NCBI RefSeq assembly: GCF_017163935.1
Contig: NZ_JABVZR010000001.1
Coordinates: 434,001 to 498,000, forward strand
Direction: 5' to 3'
Length of the DNA stretch: 64,000 nt
Source: Novosphingobium terrae
GTDB lineage: Bacteria > Pseudomonadota > Alphaproteobacteria > Sphingomonadales > Sphingomonadaceae
The first letter of the stretch is position 1. Each line of letters starts with the position of its first letter. Of the stretch, positions 15,899-24,160 are shown piece after piece. Below the pieces are notes generated by a model, which had not been told where the DNA came from, did not search any database, and worked only from the letters and a program-made list of their open reading frames with translations. The translations under genes were made by a program, and so were the position numbers.

Positions 15899-16828
15899 TC
15901 AATTGTTGATGTAGGTGAACAGGCTCATGCTCGACAATTTGGCGAAACTGGCCTGGCTGGCGCTGAGCGCCAGCATCTGCTGCGAGAGCTGAGCGGTTGC
16001 CGTGGTGTAATCCGTGCCGCCCACCGTGGCTTCCGTGCTGGTGCGCGCGGTTTGCGCGGTGGTCTGCACCGTGGTGGCCGTGGTGATCCAGGCCGAGCGC
16101 GCGCCGACCACCGTCTGCGTGGCGGACACCTGGTTGAGCGCGGCGGTGAGCTGATCGAAGGTGCCGCCGCTGGCGTTCATCGTATCCGAAGTGGCGGTGC
16201 CCGCCGTCAGCTGATCGGCCAGCGTCTTGACGGTGGTGAGCAGATTGCCGCTCACGCCGCCGCTGGTGGTGAAGTCCATCACCTCGGGGCCCGTCACCGA
16301 AGGGGTGACCGAGAGGCTGCCGCCCAGCGAGATGGCGCTGGCGCTGCTGCCACCGGTGTAGGTGGCATTGCCGCTGGAATCCTGCGTGTAGGCCGGCGTG
16401 CTGCCCGATGTGCCCGAGAACACATAGTTGCCGTAGCTGTCCTTGGTGTTCGAAAGGTCCACCAGCTGCTGGTAATAGGCGCTGATCTGGGTGCCGATGT
16501 TGGCCTTGTCGGTGGTGTTGGTGGTGTCCGATGCCGCCTGGGTCGCCAGCGTCTGGATCTGGGTGATGATGTTGGTGAACTGGCTCAGCGTGCTGTCGGT
16601 CAGCGACAGGCTGGCCTTGGCGGCGCTGGCATTGGCCGTATCGGCGGTCGACAGCGTATCGGCGGCCTGCATCGTGCGCATCTGCGCGGCGGCGACAGGG
16701 TCGTCGTAGGAATGGGTCAGCTTGTTGCCGGTGGACAGCTGCTGGCTCAGATTCTGGGTCGCCTGGGTGATCTTGTCCATGTTGGCGATGGACAGATTGT
16801 AGAAGGCGCTGGTGCTGATGGAGGTCAT
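15899..16828 (-). CDS. flgL: Hook-filament junction protein FlgL
   Basis: 309 aa with flagellin-like ends: an N-terminal helix (NLSQQLSTGNKLTHSYDDP, about residues 26-44) and a C-terminal coiled helix (TTATAQLSQQMLALSASQASF). FlgL (HAP3) forms the second junction ring between hook and filament. It lies 10 bp after flgK, the usual partner order. The body is Ser/Thr/Ala-rich as in neighbouring axial proteins. Confidence 0.94.
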   Translation of the reverse strand: MTSISTSAFYNLSIANMDKITQATQNLSQQLSTGNKLTHSYDDPVAAAQMRTMQAADTLSTADTANASAAKASLSLTDSTLSQFTNIITQIQTLATQAASDTTNTTDKANIGTQISAYYQQLVDLSNTKDSYGNYVFSGTSGSTPAYTQDSSGNATYTGGSSASAISLGGSLSVTPSVTGPEVMDFTTSGGVSGNLLTTVKTLADQLTAGTATSDTMNASGGTFDQLTAALNQVSATQTVVGARSAWITTATTVQTTAQTARTSTEATVGGTDYTTATAQLSQQMLALSASQASFAKLSSMSLFTYINN

Positions 16829-16838
16829 GGTAAGGTCC

Positions 16839-18173
16839 TCAGATCTGCAGGAGTTGGTTGAAGAGGGTCTGGGCGACCTGGATCACCTTGCCCGAAGCCT
16901 GATAGGCCTGCTGATAGCGCACCAGATTGGCCGCCTCATCGTCCAGGCTGACACCCGACTGGGCCGACAGCGTGCTCTGGGCATTGCTGTAGATCGCATC
17001 GAGCGCATCGCGCGTGGTGGTGTTGCTCGACACTGCGGTCGAGGTGGTCAGGATCAGATTGTTGGTCTGGCCCGCGATGTCCACCGACTTGAGTGAGGAG
17101 ATCATCGAATTGAGGTTGCTGGCATCGCTGCTGTTCGCCGCCGAGCCCGAGGGCGCCGTGGCGATCTGGCTGCCCGAGGTGAGCGCCAGCGTGATCCCCG
17201 CTGCGCCCGAGCCCGAGAACATCGCCTGACCCTGCGTGCCGTCCAGCGCCACGCCATTGCTCTGCGCGGTGTTGACGGTGGAGATCAGATTGTTGGCGAT
17301 GCCGTCCAGCGTGGAGCCGGCGCTGATCGCGGCGGTCATCGCCTGCTGCTGGCCGGCCAGCGAGCCGCCCGAAAGCGACAGCGCCGAACCGCCGACCGTA
17401 TAGCTGATGGCGCCGGTCGAATCCTGGCTCATCGCCAGCGTGTTGGCGGTGCTGCCCGAGACCAGCACGGGGCCGCTCGTGCCGCCCATCTGCACCTGCA
17501 CCGTGCCGTTGCTGGCGATGGTGGAGGTGATGTCGCCATACTGGCTGAGCTGTTGCAGGATGTTGTCGCGCTGATCGAGCAGATCGGCCTGAGCGCTGGG
17601 ATCGGGGGTCTGGGCGATGGTGTTGTTCAGCTTTGCCAGCGAGGTGGCCAGCGTGTTGACCTGCGACACACCGGCGGTGGCGCCCTGCACCAGCCCGGAC
17701 TTGGTGGCGGTCAGCGCGCTGCTGGCCTGGTTGAAGCTCTGGGCCAGCGTGCGGCCGGCTTCCAGCGCATTGGCGCGCAGCGAGCTGTCGGTGGGGCTGG
17801 CGGACAGCTTGGAGAGCGCGGTCTGATAGGCGGTGATCGAGTCATACAGGCCCGAATTGTCGATCGCGTCGTTCACATTGGTGAGGCCGGTGACCAGCGT
17901 GTCGGCGCGCGAGGCATCCGAGCCGGTGCGGCGCACTTCGCTCTGCTGGAAGGCATCGACATCGCGCACCGTGCCGGTGACGCGCACACCGCCCAGCGTG
18001 ACCACGCCGTAGCTGGTGCCCATCGTGTTGGTGGAGGCCACATCGGCCTGCGTGACCGAGCGCCGCACATAGCCGTCGGTGTTGACGTTGGCGATGTTCT
18101 GCGAGGTGACGTTCAGCGCTGCCTGGGCGGCTCGGGTGCCGCTGGCGGCAATGCTCAGCATATCGGATGCCAT
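16839..18173 (-). CDS. flgK: Hook-filament junction protein FlgK
   Basis: 444 aa from the ATG at 18173 (MASDMLSIAASG); a longer frame to 18212 overlaps flgJ. The N-terminus carries the axial-protein motif (ALNVTSQNIANVNTDGYVRR) and the C-terminus the matching helix (NLVRYQQAYQASGKVIQVAQ). FlgK (HAP1) forms the first junction ring and is secreted with help from FlgN (26937-27338). It begins 4 bp after flgJ. Confidence 0.95.
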   Translation of the reverse strand: MASDMLSIAASGTRAAQAALNVTSQNIANVNTDGYVRRSVTQADVASTNTMGTSYGVVTLGGVRVTGTVRDVDAFQQSEVRRTGSDASRADTLVTGLTNVNDAIDNSGLYDSITAYQTALSKLSASPTDSSLRANALEAGRTLAQSFNQASSALTATKSGLVQGATAGVSQVNTLATSLAKLNNTIAQTPDPSAQADLLDQRDNILQQLSQYGDITSTIASNGTVQVQMGGTSGPVLVSGSTANTLAMSQDSTGAISYTVGGSALSLSGGSLAGQQQAMTAAISAGSTLDGIANNLISTVNTAQSNGVALDGTQGQAMFSGSGAAGITLALTSGSQIATAPSGSAANSSDASNLNSMISSLKSVDIAGQTNNLILTTSTAVSSNTTTRDALDAIYSNAQSTLSAQSGVSLDDEAANLVRYQQAYQASGKVIQVAQTLFNQLLQI

Positions 18174-18177
18174 GGCG

Positions 18178-18579
18178 TCAGTCCTTCTTTCCGAGTGCGT
18201 TGGTGCTTGCACCGTAAACGGCGCTGGAGGCGCTGCTTGTCGCGCCGGAGGTGGTGGTGGCGCCGCTGCCGATATGCAGTTGGCTGGCCAGCTTCTTCTC
18301 GATCAGCTTGGCAAAGCCCAGGCCGCCGCTCTTGCTGGTGGCCGTGGCGATGGTCTGTTCCTGCATCTCGCGGAAGGTATCCATGCCCTGGCCGCTGAAC
18401 AGCTCGTCGCCCAGATTGGTCTTGCGCGATTCGGCCAGCATCTGCCGCACGAAGATCGCCTCGAACTGCTGGGAGACCTCATGCAGCTTCTTGGCATCGG
18501 TGATGCCGCCGACGCCGGGCGAGGTGCCGCCCAGAGCCGAAGAGGCCGCGCTGGCCGCCGTGGCGGAAATATCCGTCAT
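18178..18579 (-). CDS. flgJ: Rod-binding protein FlgJ (N-terminal domain only)
   Basis: 133 aa. The rod-binding domain is clear (QQFEAIFVRQMLAESRKTN, about residues 38-56; SGQGMDTFREM). The C-terminal peptidoglycan hydrolase domain of enteric FlgJ is absent. Single-domain FlgJ is usual in alphaproteobacteria, where a separate transglycosylase opens the wall; here that is probably the gene at 27567. The start overlaps the flgI stop by 4 bp. Confidence 0.92.
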   Translation of the reverse strand: MTDISATAASAASSALGGTSPGVGGITDAKKLHEVSQQFEAIFVRQMLAESRKTNLGDELFSGQGMDTFREMQEQTIATATSKSGGLGFAKLIEKKLASQLHIGSGATTTSGATSSASSAVYGASTNALGKKD

Positions 18580-19742
18580 ATCACCACCATCTCGGCCTTG
18601 AGAGAACCGGCCTGCTTGAGCGCCTCAAGGATCGCCACCAGATCGGACGGGGTCACGCCCAGCAGGTTGAGCGCGTCGACAATGCGCGAGAGCGAGGCAC
18701 CCTTGGGCAGCAGCGCGATATGGGCGGTTTCCTCGCTGGCGCTGATCTGGCTGCTGGGTGTCACCACCGTGCGGCCATTGGAGAAGGGCCCGGGCTGCGA
18801 GACATTGCGTTTCTCATCGATGCGCACCACCAGCTTGCCGTGGCTGACGGCAGCGGGCGAGAGGCGCACTGCGCTGTTGATCACCACCGTGCCGGTGCGG
18901 CTGTTGACGATCACCTTGGCGGGCGCTTCGGCGGGGACGACATCGAGCATCTCGATGGCGGCCATGATGCCCGAACGCGTGTCGGCGCCCGGCGGCAGGT
19001 GAAGCGAGACGCTGACGGCATCGTCGGCGGCGGCCATGCCCGGCCAGTGGCGGTTGATGGCATCGCGCACGCGCTGGGCGGTGAGGAAATCGGCGGTGAA
19101 GAGGTTCCAGCGCAGCACGTCGGAGGTTTCAAAACCGGTGTCGACCGCGCGTTCCACCGTCGCCCCCTCGGCCACGCGGCCCACGGTGGGCACGTTGACC
19201 GACAGCTGCGAACCGTCCTTCGCCGTCACGCCCAGACCGCCGACGGCCAGGTTGCCCTGTGCCATCGCATAGATCTTGCCATCGGCACCATAGAGCGGCG
19301 CCAGCACCAGCGAACCGCCGCGCAGGCTCGTGGCCTTGCCGATCGCCGCGACGGTGATGTCGATGCGCTGGCCCGGCTTGGTGAAGGCGGGCAGATCGGC
19401 GGTGATCATCACCGCCGCGGTGTTCTTGAGGTTGGGCGAGATGTTGAGCGGCAGGTTCAGACCCATACGGCCCGAGACGCCCTTCATCGCATAGGTGACA
19501 TATTCCAGATTGTCGTCGCCCGAGCCGGAGAGGCCCACCACGACGCCATAGCCGGTCAGCTGGTTGCTTCGCACGCCCTGGAAGGTGCCCAGATCGCGGA
19601 TACGCTCGGCATGAGCGAGCGTTGGAGCAAGGGCGGGAACGGCCAGCACGGCGAGCGCCAGCAGCATGGTGCGCAGCGCGTGAAACACGCGGGTAGCCAT
19701 GGGGCGCTTATGATCGGATCTGGGCGGGAAAACGGCGGACAT
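18576..19742 (-). CDS. flgI: Flagellar P-ring protein FlgI
   Basis: 388 aa from ATG 19742, chosen because GGAGA lies 8 nt upstream; an internal ATG at 19700 gives 374 aa, nearer the family norm. The signal peptide ends LAPTLAHA-ERIRDL. The mature protein starts with the conserved RIRDLGTFQGVRSNQLTGYGVVVGL and continues through the P-ring fold to the C-terminal LNLLGVTPSDLVAILEALK. FlgI forms the periplasmic bushing in the peptidoglycan layer. It follows flgH by 14 bp. Confidence 0.95.
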   Translation of the reverse strand: MSAVFPPRSDHKRPMATRVFHALRTMLLALAVLAVPALAPTLAHAERIRDLGTFQGVRSNQLTGYGVVVGLSGSGDDNLEYVTYAMKGVSGRMGLNLPLNISPNLKNTAAVMITADLPAFTKPGQRIDITVAAIGKATSLRGGSLVLAPLYGADGKIYAMAQGNLAVGGLGVTAKDGSQLSVNVPTVGRVAEGATVERAVDTGFETSDVLRWNLFTADFLTAQRVRDAINRHWPGMAAADDAVSVSLHLPPGADTRSGIMAAIEMLDVVPAEAPAKVIVNSRTGTVVINSAVRLSPAAVSHGKLVVRIDEKRNVSQPGPFSNGRTVVTPSSQISASEETAHIALLPKGASLSRIVDALNLLGVTPSDLVAILEALKQAGSLKAEMVVI

Positions 19743-19756
19743 GGGACAAGTCTCCA

Positions 19757-20419
19757 TCAGAACGGGCTGATGATGTTGAAGAAATGCGAAAGCCAGCCCT
19801 CGCGCGCGCTGCGCGTGATGGCGCCATTGCCCGCATATTCGATATGGGCATCGGCGATCCGGCTCGAGGGCACGGTGTTGTCCATGCTGATGTCGTTCAG
19901 GCGCAGAATTCCAGAAAACTGGATCCACTCCTGACCCTGGCTCAGCAACATGCGCTTTTCTCCACGCACCAAGGCGGTGCCGTTCGATCTCACCTCGGCG
20001 ATCGTGACAGCGATCGTTCCGGTGAAGGTACTTGTCAGGGCGGTGTTGCCCTGACCATTGAACGACGAACCGCTCGAAGCATTAAGGGCATTGGGGTTCA
20101 GAGCGAAGGGTCCCTGCGTCGGCGGGGTGATGCTGGCGCTGCCCGAACGCTGGGTTTTGGTGTTGGCGGTCTTGGACGAGCTGGTGGTTTCGATCAGCAG
20201 GATCGTCACCGCATCGCCCACCACGCGTGCCTGCGCCCCCGTCACCAATGAGCTGTAGCCCATCGAGGCGTTGAAGATCGATCCGTCGGCCACGCGCGGC
20301 GCGGGTGGCGGCGGGGTGGTGGCGGAAAAGCCGGCGGGCGGCTTGCCGGCCATGGCGGCGGCGGGCAGCAGGGCCAGCACGCTGGCCATGGACAGGCCGA
20401 TAAGGGAAAAGGCACGCAT
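19757..20419 (-). CDS. flgH: Flagellar L-ring protein FlgH, without a lipobox cysteine
   Basis: 220 aa from ATG 20419, with AAGGTGAG 8 nt upstream. A longer frame to 20536 runs through the REP palindrome into flgG and is rejected. The signal sequence MRAFSLIGLSMASVLALLPAAAMAG is followed by a Pro-rich stretch, then the FlgH core (VGDAVTILLIETTSSSKTA; VRGEKRMLLSQGQEWIQFSG; RIADAHIEYAGNG). FlgH normally is an outer-membrane lipoprotein, but there is no cysteine in the signal region or anywhere in this protein, so it should be processed by ordinary signal peptidase. Confidence 0.93.
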   Translation of the reverse strand: MRAFSLIGLSMASVLALLPAAAMAGKPPAGFSATTPPPPAPRVADGSIFNASMGYSSLVTGAQARVVGDAVTILLIETTSSSKTANTKTQRSGSASITPPTQGPFALNPNALNASSGSSFNGQGNTALTSTFTGTIAVTIAEVRSNGTALVRGEKRMLLSQGQEWIQFSGILRLNDISMDNTVPSSRIADAHIEYAGNGAITRSAREGWLSHFFNIISPF

Positions 20420-20448
20420 TGTCAGTCTCACCTTGAGTCTTTGTTGCC

Positions 20449-20494
20449 GCATCGTTGTGCGCGAAAAACCGGTTCCCGCTTTTTCGCACGATGC
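20449..20494. repeat. REP-like extragenic palindrome, copy 2
   Basis: The arms are GCATCGT and ACGATGC; the core is GCGAAAAACCGG..CCCGCTTTTTCGC. It is related to 4092-4134 in core (AAACCGGTT) and overall length. It lies between flgG and flgH, 29 bp from the flgH start, and could be an mRNA-stabilising hairpin within the operon. Confidence 0.75.
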
Positions 20495-20501
20495 TCCGGG
20501 C

Positions 20502-21290
20502 TTACAGGGTCTGGTTGGCGTTCTTGAGCATGTCATCGACCGAGGAGATCATCTTGGAGTTGATCTCATAGGCGCGCTGACACTCGATCATGTCGACCAG
20601 CTCGGTCACGATGTTGACGTTGGAGGTTTCCAGAGCGCCCTGCTTGATCGTGCCCACGCCCTGCACGCCCGGCGTGCCGATCTGCGCGGTGCCGCTGGCG
20701 GTGGTTTCCTGAAGCATGTTGCCGCCGATGGACTGCAGGCCCTGCGCATTGGGGAAGGTGGCCATGGTGATCTGGCCGACCTGCACGGCATTGCCGCCGG
20801 CAGGCGGGATCGCCGAGACCGTGCCGTCCGAACCGATCGTCACCGAGGTGGAGCCCTGCGGGATGGTGATGGCGGGCTGGATCGGATAGCCGTCCGAGGT
20901 CTGGATTTCGCCCTGCGACGACAGCGAGAAATTGCCGGCGCGGGTGTAGGCGAACTGGCCGGTGGGCAGCAGCACCTGGAAATAGCCGTCGCCCTGGATG
21001 GCCAGGTCATAGGCATTGCCGGTGGTGTCCAGCGTGCCCTGTTCTTCCTGGCGCGAGGTGCCCTGGATCTGCACGCCGGTGCCCAGGTTCAGGCCGGTGG
21101 CGTAATTGTTCTGCGAGGTGTTCTGCTGGCCCGCAACGCGCATGTCCTGATAGGTCAGCGTCGCGAAATTGGCGCGGTCACGCTTGAAGGCGGTGGTGTT
21201 GACGTTGGCGAGGTTGTTCGAGATCACGCGCATGCGCGTGTCCTGAGCATCGAGCCCGGTGCGGGCGACCTGAAGTGCGGAAGCGGACAT
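20502..21290 (-). CDS. flgG: Flagellar distal rod protein FlgG
   Basis: 262 aa, the standard FlgG length. The N-terminal motif VISNNLANVNTTAFKRDRA (about residues 23-41) and the C-terminal ETSNVNIVTELVDMIECQR / YEINSKMISSVDDML are diagnostic of rod and hook proteins, and overall length and position identify FlgG. It builds the distal rod through the P and L rings. A 55-bp gap separates it from flgF. Confidence 0.97.
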   Translation of the reverse strand: MSASALQVARTGLDAQDTRMRVISNNLANVNTTAFKRDRANFATLTYQDMRVAGQQNTSQNNYATGLNLGTGVQIQGTSRQEEQGTLDTTGNAYDLAIQGDGYFQVLLPTGQFAYTRAGNFSLSSQGEIQTSDGYPIQPAITIPQGSTSVTIGSDGTVSAIPPAGGNAVQVGQITMATFPNAQGLQSIGGNMLQETTASGTAQIGTPGVQGVGTIKQGALETSNVNIVTELVDMIECQRAYEINSKMISSVDDMLKNANQTL

Positions 21291-21345
21291 GACAGAACCT
21301 TTCTATAAACCTTGAGGACCGGCAGAGCTTAGGAGCCGGCAGGCA

Positions 21346-22095
21346 TTACGACCCGGCAGATTGGCGCAGCAGGCTGGTGCCCGACTGGTCCATATCCTTG
21401 GCGGTGGAGAGCAGCTTGGTGCGGATGTCGAACAGGCGCTGGGCCTGAAGCATGTCCACCATCACCTGGCTGGCGCTGACGTTCGACCCTTCGAGCGCCG
21501 CGACGCTCACCTGGGCATTGTCGTCGGCGGGCAGGATGCCGCCGCCAACCACGCGGAACTGGCCGTCCAGACCCTTGGCGATCTGGCTGCCGGCGGTGCT
21601 GGCGATCTTGATCTTGTCCACCACGCTGGGCTGCAGATTGGGGTTGGTGGGGTCCACGGCCAAAATCGTGCCATCCGGACCGATCTTCAGCTTGGCATCC
21701 ACCGGCACGGTGATCGGGCCGCCATTGCCCATCACCGGCAGGCCATCGCCATTGGTCAGCACACCGGTCGGCGAGACCGAGAGATCACCCCTGCGGGTGT
21801 AGACCTCGGTCCCGTCGTTGGCCTGCACCGCCATCATATCCGTGCCTTGCATGGCGATGTCGAGCGGGTTGCCGGTGGCACTGACCGTGCCGGGCGTCAT
21901 GTCGGCGCTGCGCACCTCGCCGTCGGACATCGCGCGGGCTTCCAGCGCCGGGCCCTTGAGGGTCACCGGCGTGGAGGCGATCATATCGGCGCGAAAACCC
22001 ACGGTCTGGGCGTTGGCCATGTTCGACGCGATGACCCGCTGGCGGTTCATCGAGTCGGTCATGCCCGACATGGCGGTGTAGATCAGCCGGTCCAT
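21346..22095 (-). CDS. flgF: Flagellar proximal rod protein FlgF
   Basis: 249 aa. It begins MDRLIYTAMSGMTDSMNRQ and carries RVIASNMANAQTVGFRADM near the N-terminus; the C-terminus has LEGSNVSASQVMVDMLQAQR. FlgF is one of the four rod subunits. It follows flgE by 6 bp and precedes flgG, the normal order. Confidence 0.96.
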   Translation of the reverse strand: MDRLIYTAMSGMTDSMNRQRVIASNMANAQTVGFRADMIASTPVTLKGPALEARAMSDGEVRSADMTPGTVSATGNPLDIAMQGTDMMAVQANDGTEVYTRRGDLSVSPTGVLTNGDGLPVMGNGGPITVPVDAKLKIGPDGTILAVDPTNPNLQPSVVDKIKIASTAGSQIAKGLDGQFRVVGGGILPADDNAQVSVAALEGSNVSASQVMVDMLQAQRLFDIRTKLLSTAKDMDQSGTSLLRQSAGS

Positions 22096-22101
22096 GGTTT
22101 A

Positions 22102-22914
22102 TCAGCTGCGCAGGTTGATGACGGCGTCGGAGATCTGGGTGTTCGTGTCGATCGCCTTGGCGTTGGCCTGGAAATAGCGCTGGGCGGTGATCAGCCCGAC
22201 CATTTCGGTGGCGGTGTCGACGTTCGACTGTTCCAGCGTGCCCGACAGGATGCTGCCATTGCCGCCCGAGGAAGGCACGCCATAGGTGGCGGGGCCCGAC
22301 AGGCCGGTCACTTCCCACTGCTGGCTGCCCATTTCCTTCAGGCCGGTGGGCGAAACGAAGCTGGCCAGCGCAACCTTGCCGACCGTGGTGGTGCTGCCAT
22401 CGGCATAAGCGGCGACGATCGAACCATCGTCCTTCACCTGCACGCCGGTATAGGCCGAGCCTGCGGCATTGGTGATGGGCAGCTGGCCGTTGCTGGGCGT
22501 GGTGGCATAGGTGCCGGTCGTCGAGTCATAGGCCATGATCTGGACGTTGTTGCCGCTCGAGTCCGTGATGTTGCCCGAACCGTCGGTGGTGAAGTTACCG
22601 TTGCGGGTATAGAGCACCTGGCCCGTGGTGGGCGCCACCACGGTGAAGAAGCCGTTGCCGTTGACCATCAGGTCCAGCGCCGAACCGGTCTGCTTGGCGC
22701 TGCCGGTGGTGAAGTCCTGAGCGACCGACTGCACCAGCGAACCCAGACCAACCTGGGTCTTGGCGTTCGAATAGCTGCTGGCGCCGACGATGTCGGAGAA
22801 GTTGATGTCGCTCTTCTTGAAACCGGTGGTTTCGGCGTTGGCGAGGTTGTTCGAAATGACGTTCAGTTCCTGAGAGGCGTTCTTCAGGCCGGTCAGCGAA
22901 GTGTAATAGGACAT
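22102..22914 (-). CDS. flgE: Flagellar hook protein FlgE, unusually short
   Basis: 270 aa. The N-terminus (LKNASQELNVISNNLANAETTGFKK, split here at residues 10-34) and C-terminus (LEQSNVDTATEMVGLITAQR; YFQANAKAIDTNTQ) are those of hook/rod proteins. Position directly after flgD and before flgF makes it FlgE. Most hook proteins are 400 residues or more because of inserted outer domains, so this version must have a very reduced outer domain. A second rod-like paralogue is the only real alternative, but no other flgE is seen. Confidence 0.88.
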   Translation of the reverse strand: MSYYTSLTGLKNASQELNVISNNLANAETTGFKKSDINFSDIVGASSYSNAKTQVGLGSLVQSVAQDFTTGSAKQTGSALDLMVNGNGFFTVVAPTTGQVLYTRNGNFTTDGSGNITDSSGNNVQIMAYDSTTGTYATTPSNGQLPITNAAGSAYTGVQVKDDGSIVAAYADGSTTTVGKVALASFVSPTGLKEMGSQQWEVTGLSGPATYGVPSSGGNGSILSGTLEQSNVDTATEMVGLITAQRYFQANAKAIDTNTQISDAVINLRS

Positions 22915-22948
22915 GGGTTTCTGCCTTCTTGTGAAATGGAGCGGAAAA

Positions 22949-23311
22949 TCAGGCGGTGGCGCCGCTGGACGACGTGTCGGTCGAGGTCGAACCGGTGGTG
23001 TCGGTGCTGGTGGTGGCCGTGGTGGTGCCGGTGGCGGCGGCCTGTTGGGCGGCCAGGATCTTGTCCAGCTTGTCCGAGATGCCGCTCAGCGTGTCGCTCA
23101 TCGTGGTCGTTGCCGACAGCGTCGAGAACTGCGCCATCTGCGCGATCATCTGCGTGTTGTCCTGCGGCTGGGTCGGGTCCTGATTCTGCAGTTCCGTGGT
23201 CAGCAGGCTGATGAAATCGTTGAGGCCCAGCGTCGTGTTCGACGAAGCCGTGCTGCTGGTGCTCGACGTGGATGTCGAGCTGGTGGAATTTGTCGAGGAA
23301 ACGGTTGTCAT
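22949..23311 (-). CDS. flgD: Flagellar hook-capping protein FlgD, core domain only
   Basis: 120 aa. A Ser/Thr leader (about residues 1-26) is followed by the conserved FlgD N-terminal motif (GLNDFISLLTTELQNQDPTQ, then QMIAQMAQFSTLSA). The rest is a helix and a Thr/Ser/Ala tail. The C-terminal immunoglobulin-like and tudor-like domains of typical ~220-aa FlgD are missing. FlgD caps the growing hook. Its start overlaps the flgC stop by one base (TAATG). Confidence 0.9.
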   Translation of the reverse strand: MTTVSSTNSTSSTSTSSTSSTASSNTTLGLNDFISLLTTELQNQDPTQPQDNTQMIAQMAQFSTLSATTTMSDTLSGISDKLDKILAAQQAAATGTTTATTSTDTTGSTSTDTSSSGATA

Positions 23312-23721
23312 TATTTCATCCTCACAGTGTCGAGCATCAATTGCTTGGCGGTGGACAGGGCCTCGACCAGATTGGAATACTGGCGCGAGGAATCGAGCAT
23401 CTCGACCATCTCGGCATTTTCATCGACCGGGGCGGTAAAGACATCGCCGTTGGCATCCGCCAAGGGATGGTTGGGATTGTGTTCTTTCAGGGGCGTGGCC
23501 GCCGTGCGCACCACGCCCGCCACATTGACGGTGGACAGGCCGTTGGCCGCATCGAGCTGCTGGGCGAAGACCGCGCGCAGCGGGCGGTAGGTGGAAGCCT
23601 CGCTGCTGGAGACCGCGCCGGCATTGGCCAGGTTGGAGGCCGCCGTGTTCATACGCACCATCTGCGCCGACATGCCGCGCCCGGCGACGTCGAAGATGTT
23701 CAGATTGCCAGAGGTGGGCAT
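23311..23721 (-). CDS. flgC: Flagellar proximal rod protein FlgC
   Basis: 136 aa with the rod-protein N-terminus (GRGMSAQMVRMNTAASNLAN) and C-terminus (VDENAEMVEMLDSSRQYSN). It also has the FlgC-typical central EHNPNHPLADANGDVF region. It follows flgB by 4 bp. Confidence 0.96.
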   Translation of the reverse strand: MPTSGNLNIFDVAGRGMSAQMVRMNTAASNLANAGAVSSSEASTYRPLRAVFAQQLDAANGLSTVNVAGVVRTAATPLKEHNPNHPLADANGDVFTAPVDENAEMVEMLDSSRQYSNLVEALSTAKQLMLDTVRMK

Positions 23722-23725
23722 CGGC

Positions 23726-24088
23726 TTACTCCCCCTTGATCGCGCGGGTGATGGTGTTCACGCGGCCGCTGATGAAAGAGAGCGAGGTCGAATAGCCCAT
23801 CGCATTCTGCGAGAAGGCCACCTGCTCGGTGTTGAGGTCCACGGTGTTGCCATCCAGGCTGGGCATCACCGGCACGCGGAACTGCGTGTTCTTCGCGGTG
23901 GCGGCATCGATGTTGGTGCCGCTCATCTCGGATTTGAGGGCGGCGGTGAAATCGATGTCCTTCGCCTTGTAATTGGGCGTCGCGGCATTGGCGATGTTGG
24001 AGGTCAGCATGCCCATACGCTGCGAACGCAGTTCGAGCGCCATGCCATGAATGCCAAAAAGGCTGGTGTTGTTGGCGGCGTCACTCAT
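23726..24088 (-). CDS. flgB: Flagellar proximal rod protein FlgB
   Basis: 120 aa, first gene of the flgB-to-flgL arm. It carries RMGMLTSNIANAATPNYKAK (about residues 24-43) and ends with the rod-protein helix. It has a 284-bp upstream region with a consensus sigma-54 promoter about 55 bp before its ATG. Confidence 0.95.
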   Translation of the reverse strand: MSDAANNTSLFGIHGMALELRSQRMGMLTSNIANAATPNYKAKDIDFTAALKSEMSGTNIDAATAKNTQFRVPVMPSLDGNTVDLNTEQVAFSQNAMGYSTSLSFISGRVNTITRAIKGE

Positions 24089-24142
24089 CGGCGGTCTCGT
24101 TCAAGCTCCTAAGGCCCAGGCAGGGCCGGTCCCTCATGGAAA

Positions 24143-24160
24143 AGCAAAGGCCGTGCCAAT
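24143..24160 (-). promoter_or_regulatory. Sigma-54 promoter of the flgB operon
   Basis: On the minus strand the sequence is TGGCACGGCCTTTGCT, an exact match to TGGCACG-N4-TTGCW. The -24 GG is at 24157-24156 and the -12 GC at 24145-24144, with the required 10-bp spacing. The predicted start is near 24132, giving a leader of about 44 nt to flgB. FlbD is the likely activator. Confidence 0.88.
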
